DNA of 64,000 nucleotides from Pseudomonas sp. dw_358. Lineage in GTDB: Bacteria; Pseudomonadota; Gammaproteobacteria; Pseudomonadales; Pseudomonadaceae. The DNA lies in NCBI RefSeq assembly GCF_018449655.1, contig NZ_JAAVUX010000011.1:105830-169829 (forward strand). The letters are read 5' to 3'. Below, in pieces: positions 50,324-58,506 of this stretch. Position 1 is the first letter of the stretch; the number at the start of each line of letters is the position of its first letter. Under the pieces are notes generated by a model. The model saw only the letters and a program-made list of their open reading frames with translations. It was not told the origin of the DNA and made no database searches. The translations under genes and the position numbers were made by a program.

Positions 50324-50514
50324 CAGGACAGGTCACAGGTTTGTCTGAGCGACCCGTCGCCCAAGATGAAAATAGCGTCAGGTTGCGGTGCAGCCAAAAG
50401 GGCAGATGCGATTTCCTGGTGCGAGGGGCGACATTGAACCTCACAAGAGAACGTTTCCCTGCCGTGGCCTGTCTCTACATCATCGCCACCCCCTCGAACT
50501 TCACCAGGCCCTCC

Positions 50515-51606
50515 ATGCTCAACACCTTAAAAGAAGAGAAGTTCCTGCTGCTGGCCATTGTCATGACCTGTCTGGCTTATCCGCTCGAGCCGCAGTTGCT
50601 GGGCCATGGCCACTCAGTGGCGTTGATCGCCGGCGGGGTGCTGGTGGCGGCCATCATCTGCGCGTCGATGCGGGTGGCCCACCATGCCGAGTTGCTGGCG
50701 GAACAGGTCGGTGACCCTTACGGCACCATGATCCTCACCCTGTCGGCGGTGCTGGTGGAAGTGGTGATCCTGGCCATCATGATGAACAACGAACCCTCGC
50801 CGACCCTGGTGCGCGACACCATCTACTCGGCGGTGATGCTGGACATCAACGGCATCCTCGGCCTGGCGGCGTTGATGGGCGGGATCAAGCACGGCGAGCA
50901 GGCCTACAACGACGATTCGGCCCGCACCTACAGCGTGATGATCCTCACCGCCATGGGCGTGTCCATGGTGGTGCCGGAGTTCATTCCCCAAGGGGACTGG
51001 AAGATCTATTCGGCGTTCACCATCGGCGCGATGCTGTTGCTGTATACCCTGTTCTTGCGCATGCAGGTCGGGCCCCACAGTTATTTTTTCAGCTACAGCT
51101 ATCCACAGAAACGTAAACCCAAGCCCGTCACTGAAGTGGCCGAGCCGCAGACCAGCCGGGTGCAGTCCATCGCGACCCTGGTGTTCGGCCTGGTGGTGAT
51201 CGGCGCGTTGGCCGAGGTGATGTCCAAGACCGTCGACATGGGTCTGGAAGGCAGCGGCGCCCCGCCGGTGCTGGCGGCAATTCTGGTGGCGGCGATTTCC
51301 GCCGCACCGGAAATACTCACCGCGTTGCGCGCAGCCTTGGCCAACCGCATGCAATCGGTGGTCAATGTCGCCCTCGGGGCTTCGCTGTCCACCGTCATCC
51401 TGACTGTGCCGGTGATGGAAGCCATGGCCTTGTACAGTGGCCAGCCCTTTCAAATGGCGATGACCCCGGTGCAGACGGTGATGATGTTCATCACCCTGCT
51501 GGTGTCGGCGATCAACCTCAACGATGGCGAAACCAACGCCATCGAAGGGATGACTCACTTTGTGCTGTTTGCCACCTTCATCATGCTGTCGCTGCTGGGG
51601 CTTTAA
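50515..51606 (+). CDS. ChaA-type calcium/cation:proton antiporter
   Basis: This 363-residue membrane protein of the CaCA superfamily has two homologous halves, each with an acidic helix (ILTLSAVLVEVVILAIM and ILVAAISAAPEILTALRAAL) that provides the cation-binding glutamates. I start at the ATG at 50515; the frame stays open upstream without a better start. It probably exchanges Ca2+ or Na+ for protons. It is the only gene in this block on the plus strand and its stop overlaps the convergent deaminase by 3 nt. A link to purine uptake is not evident. Confidence 0.88.
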   Translation: MLNTLKEEKFLLLAIVMTCLAYPLEPQLLGHGHSVALIAGGVLVAAIICASMRVAHHAELLAEQVGDPYGTMILTLSAVLVEVVILAIMMNNEPSPTLVRDTIYSAVMLDINGILGLAALMGGIKHGEQAYNDDSARTYSVMILTAMGVSMVVPEFIPQGDWKIYSAFTIGAMLLLYTLFLRMQVGPHSYFFSYSYPQKRKPKPVTEVAEPQTSRVQSIATLVFGLVVIGALAEVMSKTVDMGLEGSGAPPVLAAILVAAISAAPEILTALRAALANRMQSVVNVALGASLSTVILTVPVMEAMALYSGQPFQMAMTPVQTVMMFITLLVSAINLNDGETNAIEGMTHFVLFATFIMLSLLGL

Positions 51607-52958
51607 CCGGCAATCAGTTGCTTGGCCGCCTGGCGGTGATCGGCGATCAACTGGCGCACATCCAGCCCTTCGATCTGGCCATCGACCACACGCCAGCGCC
51701 CACCGATCATTACGCGATCGGCGCGGTCGGCTCCACATAGCAGCAGCGCCGACAAGGGGTCATGGCTGCCGGAGAAGCGCAGTTCGTCGAGTTTGAACAG
51801 CGCCAGGTCGGCCTGTTTGCCCACGGCCAGTTCACCGACATCACTGCGCCCCAGCAACGCCGCCGAGCCGCGGGTGGCCCAGCCCAGGACCAAGTCCGGG
51901 GTGATCTTTTCGGCGCCGTACCGCAGGCGTTGCAGGTACAGCGCCTGACGCACTTCGAGGATCATGTTCGAGCCGTCGTTGGAGGCCGAGCCGTCCACGC
52001 CGATGCCCAGCGGCGCCCCGGCGGCGGTCAGTTCCAGGGTCGGACAGATGCCGGAGGCCAGGCGCATGTTCGAGCTGGGGCAATGGCAGATCCCGGTTCG
52101 CGCCGCGCCGAGTCGGGCGATTTCGTCCGGGTTGAAGTGAATGCCATGGGCCAGCCAGGTGCGCGGGCCGAGCCAGCCGACACTGTCCAGGTAATCCACC
52201 GTGCGCAGGCCGAAGCGCTGCAGGCAGAAGTCTTCTTCATCCAGGGTTTCGGCCAGGTGAGTGTGCAGGCGCACGTCGAAGCGTTCGGCCATGTCGGCCG
52301 AGGCGCGCATGATTTCCGGGGTCACGGAAAACGGCGAACACGGCGCCAGGGCAATCTGGATATGGGCGCCGTCGCCACGCTGGTGATAGCGCTCGATCAA
52401 GCGCTGGCTGTCTTCGAGTATCACTTCGCCTTGCTGCACGGTCTGTTGCGGCGGCAGGCCGCCGTCGGCTTCGCCCAGGGTCATGGAGCCACGGGTCAAC
52501 ATGGCGCGCATGCCCAGTTCGCCCACGGCTTCGACCTGCACGTCGATGGCATTTTCCAGACCGTCCGGAAACAAGTAATGATGGTCGGCTGCGGTGGTGC
52601 AGCCCGACAGCAGCAATTCGGCCAGGGCCACCTTGCTGGCCAATGCCAGTTTTACCGGGGTCAGCCGCGCCCATATCGGATAGAGGGTCTTGAGCCACGG
52701 AAACAGCGGTTGATTGACCACCGGCGCCCAGGCGCGGGTCAGGGTCTGATAGAAGTGATGATGGGTGTTGATCAGGCCGGGCAGTACGACGTGCTCGCGT
52801 GCATCGAACACCTGATCGCAGGGTTGCGCAGGTGGCTCGCCCAAGGCCAGGACTTGCTCGATTACGCCATCGGCAATCACCAGCCCGCCTCGTGCATCGA
52901 GATCGTTGGCCGTGAAGATGGCAAGGGGATTTTTCAACCAGGTACGGATCGCGGGCAT
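51603..52958 (-). CDS. 8-oxoguanine deaminase (amidohydrolase)
   Basis: This 451-residue amidohydrolase has the metal-binding HxH motif in INTHHHFYQTLTRAW (His66/His68) and further ligands in LHTHLAE, LAHGIHFN and GVDGSASNDGSN. The layout matches PA0142 of P. aeruginosa, reported to deaminate 8-oxoguanine to uric acid. A GAGGAG site precedes the ATG. It lies 107 nt downstream of the ABC permease on the same strand, so it may share that operon. Guanine deaminase activity is the main alternative. Confidence 0.92.
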   Translation of the reverse strand: MPAIRTWLKNPLAIFTANDLDARGGLVIADGVIEQVLALGEPPAQPCDQVFDAREHVVLPGLINTHHHFYQTLTRAWAPVVNQPLFPWLKTLYPIWARLTPVKLALASKVALAELLLSGCTTAADHHYLFPDGLENAIDVQVEAVGELGMRAMLTRGSMTLGEADGGLPPQQTVQQGEVILEDSQRLIERYHQRGDGAHIQIALAPCSPFSVTPEIMRASADMAERFDVRLHTHLAETLDEEDFCLQRFGLRTVDYLDSVGWLGPRTWLAHGIHFNPDEIARLGAARTGICHCPSSNMRLASGICPTLELTAAGAPLGIGVDGSASNDGSNMILEVRQALYLQRLRYGAEKITPDLVLGWATRGSAALLGRSDVGELAVGKQADLALFKLDELRFSGSHDPLSALLLCGADRADRVMIGGRWRVVDGQIEGLDVRQLIADHRQAAKQLIAG

Positions 52959-53065
52959 GGTGGCCGGCTCCTCTGACAGTGTGTTCAGGTTAGCCAGCTC
53001 AGTTTTGCCCTGTCTGCTGATCCAGGGGGCGCCGATCGGAACGGCGCGCCACGTACTCTACCTAA

Positions 53066-53992
53066 TCAATTGCCTGGCTGCCAAGGCTGTCCTAATGACA
53101 CTGGGGCATACAGGCGGGTACGCAGGGCATCACGGGACAGCAACACCAGCACCACGATGGTCGCCACGTAGGGGAGCATGGCCAACAGGTTGGACGGGAT
53201 CGCCAGGCCGATGCCCTGTGCTACCAGGTGCAGAATGCTCGCGAGCCCGAACAGGTAGGCCCCCAGCAGCAGCCGCCAGACTCGCCAGCTGGCAAACACC
53301 ACCAGGGCCAGGGCGATCCAGCCGCGGCCGGCGCTCATGTTCTCGGCCCACATGGGCGTGTAGGCCAGCGACAGATAAGCCCCGGCCAGCCCCGCCATGG
53401 CACCGCCGAACAACACTGCCAGGGTCCGCACTCGCAGCACCGGCAGGCCCATGGCGCTGGCCGCTTCGGGGTTTTCGCCGACAGCCTGGATGATCAGCCC
53501 CAGTCGGCTCTTGAGCAGCACCCAGGCCACCAGCGCGAAAAGAACAAACGACAGGTACACCAGCAGATCCTGGCCAAAGAGCATGCGCCCGATCAGCGGC
53601 AGGCCACTGAGCCACGGGATCATGACCGGCTCGAAACCCAGCAGCGGCTTGCCGACCCAGGCCGCGCCGACGAAGGTCGACAGGCCTACGCCAAAGATGG
53701 TCAAGGCCAGACCGGTGGCCACCTGGTTGGCGTTGAACAGCAAGGCCACCACGGCAAACAGGGAGGAGAGCAACATGCCCCCAAGCATGGCCAGCAGCAC
53801 CCCCAGCCAGAGGTTGCCGGTGCTGAAGGCGACGATAAAGCCGATCACTGCGCCGAACAGCATCATGCCTTCCTGGCCGAGGTTGAGGACGCCGCTTTTT
53901 TCGCAGATCAGTTCGCCCATCGCCACCAGCAACAAGGGCGTGCCGGTGCGCACCATGGCGTAGAAAATATTGCTCAGCAGGTCGATATCCAT
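53066..53992 (-). CDS. ABC transporter permease (nucleoside, BMP system)
   Basis: This 308-residue permease of the BPD_transp_2 family has about eight helices and the conserved loops GELICEKSGVLNLGQEGMML and AVGENPEAASAMGLPV. It is the second of two permeases of the BMP-type system. The ATG at 53992 shares one base with the previous gene's stop and has AGGAG 7 nt upstream; the preceding GTG is unnecessary. Confidence 0.93.
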   Translation of the reverse strand: MDIDLLSNIFYAMVRTGTPLLLVAMGELICEKSGVLNLGQEGMMLFGAVIGFIVAFSTGNLWLGVLLAMLGGMLLSSLFAVVALLFNANQVATGLALTIFGVGLSTFVGAAWVGKPLLGFEPVMIPWLSGLPLIGRMLFGQDLLVYLSFVLFALVAWVLLKSRLGLIIQAVGENPEAASAMGLPVLRVRTLAVLFGGAMAGLAGAYLSLAYTPMWAENMSAGRGWIALALVVFASWRVWRLLLGAYLFGLASILHLVAQGIGLAIPSNLLAMLPYVATIVVLVLLSRDALRTRLYAPVSLGQPWQPGN

Positions 53993-55095
53993 CACAAGGC
54001 TCCTACGGTGGCCACCGCATCGCGGCGACGAGCCCAGCGCCGTTTCAGGCGCGGGCGGTAGAGGATCAGCACGTCACAGGCCAGCAGGAAGAACAGCATC
54101 ATGCCCTGAAACAATTGGGTGATGGCCTGGGGCAGGTTCAGGTCCATTTGGGCGCTCTCGCCACCCAGATAGAGCAGCGCCATCAGCAAGCTGGAGAAGA
54201 GGATACCTATTGGGTTCAAGCGCCCGAGAAAGGCCACGGTGATGGCAGCGTAGCCATACCCCGGGCTGACCTGCGGCACCAGTTGGCCGATGGGCCCGGT
54301 GACTTCGCAGACCCCAGCCAGACCGGCAAGGGCGCCGCTGATCGACAGCGCTAGCCAGACCAGGCGCTTTTCCCGAAAACCCACGGAAACGGCGGCGCGC
54401 TTGTCCAGGCCCAACACCTTGATCTGGAAGCCGATAAAGCTGCGCTGCAACAGCACCCACACGGCTACCAGGGCGAGCAAGGCGAAGTACGCGCCGATGT
54501 GAGCGCGCCCGTCTTCGAACAGCAAAGGCAAACGTGCCGAGTCGCCGAACATGGCCGACTCCGGAAAGTTGAAGCCGGCCGGGTCTTTCAGCGGGCCGTG
54601 CACGAAGTACAGCAACAGGTTCAGGGCGACATAGTTGAGCATGATGCTGGTGAGGATTTCATTGGCGTTGAAGTGGGTACGCAGCCACGCCGTCAGGCCG
54701 GCCCAAAGGGCGCCGCCCAAAGTCCCGGTGATCAGCACCATGATCAGCGCCCAGTGGCTTTGCAGGTCGAGGATGTTGACTGCCAGGGCGCTCCCGGCCA
54801 GAGCGCCGATAAGCAGCTGACCCTCGGCACCGATGTTCCAGATGCGCGCCTGATACGCCACCGCCAAACCGAGTGCGCACAGCAGGATCGGCGTCGCCTT
54901 GACCAGCAGTTCGGAGAGGCCGTAGAGGTCGCTGACCGGTTTGATCAACAAGGTGTGCAGGGTGATCAGCGGGTCCTGGCCCAGGGCAATGAACAGCAGC
55001 GAGCCACAGCACAGGGTCAATACCGCTGCCAGCAGCGGCGAGAACCACAGCATGGTGCGAGATTGCTGGCCGCGGGGTTCGAGAGAAAGCAGCAT
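53992..55095 (-). CDS. ABC transporter permease (nucleoside, BMP system)
   Basis: This 367-residue permease has about nine helices and the family motif YQARIWNIGAEGQLLIGAL and VLGLDKRAAVSVGF. It forms a heterodimeric channel with the following gene. It starts 12 nt after the ATPase stop, with GGAG upstream, and its stop is shared with the next start. The C-terminus is basic (RPRLKRRWARRRD). Confidence 0.93.
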   Translation of the reverse strand: MLLSLEPRGQQSRTMLWFSPLLAAVLTLCCGSLLFIALGQDPLITLHTLLIKPVSDLYGLSELLVKATPILLCALGLAVAYQARIWNIGAEGQLLIGALAGSALAVNILDLQSHWALIMVLITGTLGGALWAGLTAWLRTHFNANEILTSIMLNYVALNLLLYFVHGPLKDPAGFNFPESAMFGDSARLPLLFEDGRAHIGAYFALLALVAVWVLLQRSFIGFQIKVLGLDKRAAVSVGFREKRLVWLALSISGALAGLAGVCEVTGPIGQLVPQVSPGYGYAAITVAFLGRLNPIGILFSSLLMALLYLGGESAQMDLNLPQAITQLFQGMMLFFLLACDVLILYRPRLKRRWARRRDAVATVGAL

Positions 55096-55107
55096 CGCAG
55101 GGCTCCA

Positions 55108-56670
55108 TTATTGGGGTGCAAGGGTAGGGGCGGCGGTGTCGAAGCGACCGGCCATCCAGCCGCCCAGCTCGACCTGATCGGTCTGCGCGGTGGCTTTCAA
55201 GGCACTCAGCCGACCGCCACTGAGGGCACCGAGGCGGTCGCAGATCTGGAACAGTTCATCGAGGTCTTCGGAAATCACCAGGATCGCTGCGCCCGCATCA
55301 CGCAGGGCAATCAAGGCGCGATGAATGGTGGCCGCGGCGCCCACGTCCACACCCCAGGTCGGGTGGGCCGCCACCAGCAGGCGTGGCTGTTGCAGGATTT
55401 CCCGGCCCAGAATGAATTTCTGCAAGTTGCCACCGGACAGGCTGCGGGCCGGGCTCAGGGCATCGGGGGTCTTGACTGCGAACCGGCGAATGATTTCGTC
55501 GGCCAGTGCGCGGACCTTGCTGCGCTGGATCAGGCCGTGGCTGACCAGGCCCTGTTGAAAGGACGTCAGGAGGGCATTGTCTGCCAGGCTCAATTCCGGC
55601 ACCGCGCCATGACCCAGGCGCTCGGCCGGGACGAAGGCCAACCCCAGAGCGCGTCGTGCGTCAGGGCGCAGCTGGCCGACGCTCTGGTCGCCGAAGCGAA
55701 TGCCGTGGGCGGCGCTGGCGCTCAACGTCTGCTCGCCGCTGAGCAGGGCCAGTAATGCCTCCTGGCCATTGCCGGCCACCCCGGCAATACCGACGATCTC
55801 GCCGCTGCGCACACTCAGGTCAATCTCCCGCAGCGAGCAGCCGAACGGGTCGGGGTTGGGCCATGACAGCTGACGCACGCTGAGAAAGTCCGCGCTGCCC
55901 GTGGCCTTTTCGTACTGCGCCACCAGGCCCTCGGCATCACCCACCATCAACCGCGCCAATTGCAGGTCGCTGCATTCGGCGGGCCGGCAATGGCCTGACA
56001 CACGCCCACCCCGCAGCACCGTGGCGGTGTGGCAGAGCGCACGCACTTCAGCCAGCTTGTGGCTGATGAACAGGATGCTGCAACCCTCGCTGGCCAGACG
56101 GCGCAATGTCACGAACAGCTCATCGGCTTCTTGTGGCGTGAGTACCGAGGTCGGCTCATCGAGGATCAGCAGACGGATGTCCTGCATCAGGCAGCGAATG
56201 ATTTCCACCCGCTGTCGTTCCCCGATGGACAGGCTGTGGACCAGGCGCTGGGGCTCGACGCTCATGCCGTAGCGTTCGGACACTTCGCGGATTTTCGGGG
56301 CCAGTTGGCCGGGTGTCTGTCCGGGCCCCATGGCCAGGGCAATGTTCTGTGCGACGGTGAGGGTTTCGAACAGCGAAAAATGCTGGAAGACCATGCCGAT
56401 GCCATGGCCGCGAGCTTGTGCCGGGTTGCGCATGCGCACCCTTTCGCCGTGCCAGAGGATCTCGCCGCTGTCCGCTTGGGTCACCCCGTAGATGATCTTC
56501 ATCAGAGTGCTTTTGCCCGCGCCGTTTTCCCCAAGCAGGGCATGAATTTCCCCGGTGTCGATGCTCAGGTCTATGGCGTCGTTGGCCAGGCAACCGGGAT
56601 AGCGCTTGCTGATCTGGCGTAATTGCAGGCGCTTTGAGGAAACGGGTGCGGTCATGACGGGCTCGGTCAT
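55108..56670 (-). CDS. ABC transporter ATP-binding protein with two nucleotide-binding domains
   Basis: This 520-residue cytoplasmic ATPase has the duplicated layout of nucleoside/sugar importers. The first domain is canonical: Walker A GENGAGKST, signature LSIGERQRVEI, Walker B LLILDEPTSVLTP. The second has a degenerate Walker A (GVAGNGQEA), signature LSGGNLQKFILGRE, and an altered Walker B (RLLVAAHPTWGVD), as usual in the family. The ATG at 56670 lies only about 10 nt after the predicted sigma-54 start site, so the ATG at 56655 may be the true start. Confidence 0.93.
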   Translation of the reverse strand: MTEPVMTAPVSSKRLQLRQISKRYPGCLANDAIDLSIDTGEIHALLGENGAGKSTLMKIIYGVTQADSGEILWHGERVRMRNPAQARGHGIGMVFQHFSLFETLTVAQNIALAMGPGQTPGQLAPKIREVSERYGMSVEPQRLVHSLSIGERQRVEIIRCLMQDIRLLILDEPTSVLTPQEADELFVTLRRLASEGCSILFISHKLAEVRALCHTATVLRGGRVSGHCRPAECSDLQLARLMVGDAEGLVAQYEKATGSADFLSVRQLSWPNPDPFGCSLREIDLSVRSGEIVGIAGVAGNGQEALLALLSGEQTLSASAAHGIRFGDQSVGQLRPDARRALGLAFVPAERLGHGAVPELSLADNALLTSFQQGLVSHGLIQRSKVRALADEIIRRFAVKTPDALSPARSLSGGNLQKFILGREILQQPRLLVAAHPTWGVDVGAAATIHRALIALRDAGAAILVISEDLDELFQICDRLGALSGGRLSALKATAQTDQVELGGWMAGRFDTAAPTLAPQ

Positions 56671-56690
56671 CAGGGGACTGCGCTGGGTAA

Positions 56691-56707
56691 AGCAATAACC
56701 TGGCCAG
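56691..56707 (-). promoter_or_regulatory. Sigma-54 (RpoN) -24/-12 promoter of the nucleoside ABC operon
   Basis: The minus strand reads CTGGCCAGGTTATTGCT. The -24 GG (56705-56704) and -12 GC (56693-56692) are exactly 10 nt apart, with TTGC at -12. Transcription is predicted near 56680, just before the ATPase gene. Confidence 0.7.
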
Positions 56708-57142
56708 AAGGTCAACTTTTGTTGTCGTGCCTCTGTGGAAGCGTATCGAGCCTGCCAAGAGAGTATCGGCCCTTTCGCGGGCGGCGAACGCTCCCGCCGT
56801 TTCCGGCGCCGAAACGGGGCAGTCCGCACCAAAAAAAACGCTCAAAAAACAACCAAAGGCTGCGAAGCGGGACTCCCTCTACTGTGCAGCTACACGTGCA
56901 CGGGTTATCCACAGTTTCGCCCACAGTAAATGTGTGCAAGCCAAAAAAGCAGGTATAAGCAGCGAGACGTTAGTTTCTAGGAGCGATTACAGGCGCCAAG
57001 CCGCTGATTGTCGGACACTTTCGGCCTGTGGGTGAACAATTGATCAAATAGTGCACAAACGCCTGAAGGCCCCGTCCTGACTGCGTTGCAGCGTTGTACA
57101 CAAAGCTTATCCACAGGCAGCTGCACAGTTACCGTGGGCAAC
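56708..57142. promoter_or_regulatory. Upstream regulatory region of the ABC operon with two DnaA boxes and an inverted repeat
   Basis: This gap holds no credible gene. It contains two perfect DnaA boxes TTATCCACA at 56905-56913 and 57107-57115, same strand, 202 bp apart. A near-box TTGTACACA lies just before the second. A 7-bp inverted repeat CCGTTTC/GAAACGG lies at 56797-56803 and 56811-56817. TTGATCAA next to GTGCAC lies near 57040-57053. Any of these could serve as enhancer or binding sites for the sigma-54 promoter. It is not oriC, because no dnaA, dnaN or rpmH genes are nearby. Confidence 0.5.
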
Positions 57143-57730
57143 TCATGCGTGGGTCTGCAGCCTGATCCGGCCCCGGGACAGGTCCGCCAGTTGCTGCTTC
57201 AACGCCTGGATTTTCTCCGCTTCCACAGCGATCAGCAGCTCGACACCGTCGGCAAGGAAGGTTTCCTGTTCAATAACGGCGGCCAGTTCGACAAGACGTT
57301 GTTTGACCGGTTGGAACTCTGAAAAAAGGCAGTGGCAGGCGACCTGAACGCGTTGAACAAGCGGTGTCCTTTCCGCGTTCTGCAAGCATTTTGCCGCCCC
57401 ACCGCCATAGGCTCGGGCCAGGCCGCCGGTGCCCAACTGGATGCCGCCGTACCAGCGAATCACCAGCACCACGACCTGATCGCATTCCTGAGCCTCGATA
57501 GCCGCCAGAATCGGCCGGCCCGCTGTCCCGCCAGGCTCGCCATCATCGCTGCTGCGGTACTGTTGGCCGCATTTCCACGCCCAGCAATTGTGGCTGGCGT
57601 TCAGGTCGCTGTGCTGGTCGATAAAGGCTTGGGCTTCGGCTGCCGAGGCAATAGGGGCGGCCAAGGTGAGGAAGCGACTCCTGCGAATCTCTTCATGAAA
57701 TTCGCGGGGGCCGAGCAAAGTAAAAGGCAT
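57143..57730 (-). CDS. YigZ/IMPACT family protein
   Basis: This 195-residue protein has the UPF0029/IMPACT N-terminal domain with SRFLTLAAPIASAAEAQAFI, ASHNCWAWKCG, DDGEPGGTAGRPIL and RWYGGIQLGTGGLARAYGG, followed by the small C-terminal DUF1949-like domain. The biochemical function is not established; eukaryotic IMPACT proteins affect translation control. It is downstream of the TetR gene on the same strand, 26 nt away. Confidence 0.92.
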   Translation of the reverse strand: MPFTLLGPREFHEEIRRSRFLTLAAPIASAAEAQAFIDQHSDLNASHNCWAWKCGQQYRSSDDGEPGGTAGRPILAAIEAQECDQVVVLVIRWYGGIQLGTGGLARAYGGGAAKCLQNAERTPLVQRVQVACHCLFSEFQPVKQRLVELAAVIEQETFLADGVELLIAVEAEKIQALKQQLADLSRGRIRLQTHA

Positions 57731-57756
57731 TCAGGCGCGGTCCGCTGGCAGTGATT

Positions 57757-58419
57757 TCACAGGGGGGGTGTCAGCCCGCAACCTTTGAGGATGATGCGAA
57801 TGAGGTTGTCGCCTGCCGTTTCGAAGTCCTGTTTGGTCAGGCGGCTGCGGCCCGTGACCCGGCAGATCTGGGTGGCGAAATCGGCGTAATGCTGGGTGCT
57901 GCCCCACAGCAGGAAAATCAGGTGCACGGGATCGACGGGGTCCATCTTGCCCGCCTCGATCCAGTCCTGGAAAACCTGGGCGCGACCGGAGAACCACAGT
58001 CGGTAATCCTGGCTGAAATATTCGCTGAGGCATTCGCCGCCGCTGATGATTTCCATGGCAAAAATTCGCGAGGCTTGTGGCTGGCGCCGAGAGAACTCCA
58101 TCTTGGCGCGGATGTAGCGGGTCAGCGCTTCGGCAGGGTCGTCGTTGGCGTCGAGGTTGTTGAAGGTGCTGTCCCACAGTTCGATGATATTGCTCAACAC
58201 CGCCACGTACAGGCCCAGCTTGTTGGTGAAATAGTAGTGCAGGTTGGCCTTGGGCAACCCGGCCTTGACCGCGATGGTGTTCATGCTGGTGCCCTTGAAA
58301 CCATGGCGTGCGAACTCATCTTCTGCCGCCTGAATGATGGTTTCCTCATTCTTCTGGCGGATGCGGCTGGCCGGTTTTCCGGCTGACGTGATGCTGTGGG
58401 CGGGGACTTCAAGGGTCAT
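57757..58419 (-). CDS. TetR-family regulator (RutR-like)
   Basis: This 220-residue regulator has an N-terminal TetR helix-turn-helix (IIQAAEDEFARHGFKGTSMN, then AVKAGLPKANLHYYF). The long C-terminal domain (FNNLDANDDPAEALTRYIRA, GGECLSEYFSQDYRLW, LLWGSTQHYADFATQ) resembles RutR, the pyrimidine-sensing regulator. It lies directly downstream of the NCS2 permease on the same strand, with an 87-nt gap. A nucleobase ligand is inferred, not shown. I start at the ATG at 58419. Confidence 0.9.
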   Translation of the reverse strand: MTLEVPAHSITSAGKPASRIRQKNEETIIQAAEDEFARHGFKGTSMNTIAVKAGLPKANLHYYFTNKLGLYVAVLSNIIELWDSTFNNLDANDDPAEALTRYIRAKMEFSRRQPQASRIFAMEIISGGECLSEYFSQDYRLWFSGRAQVFQDWIEAGKMDPVDPVHLIFLLWGSTQHYADFATQICRVTGRSRLTKQDFETAGDNLIRIILKGCGLTPPL

Positions 58420-58506
58420 AAGCAGTTCCGAGCGGATCGTGTGGGCGCGACATGTGCGTTCATAACGCACCCATAACGATCTCACAAGGGTTGTCGCAAA
58501 AAACTA

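Noticed and set aside
52973..52988. Fourth regulatory site (CTGACAGTGTGTTCAG) before the 8-oxoguanine deaminase gene
   Set aside because: It lacks GG-N10-GC spacing and matches the other three sites poorly; the gene may instead be read through from the ABC operon.
56671..57142. Replication origin
   Set aside because: Only two perfect DnaA boxes, no AT-rich unwinding element, and no dnaA/dnaN/rpmH/parAB neighbours.
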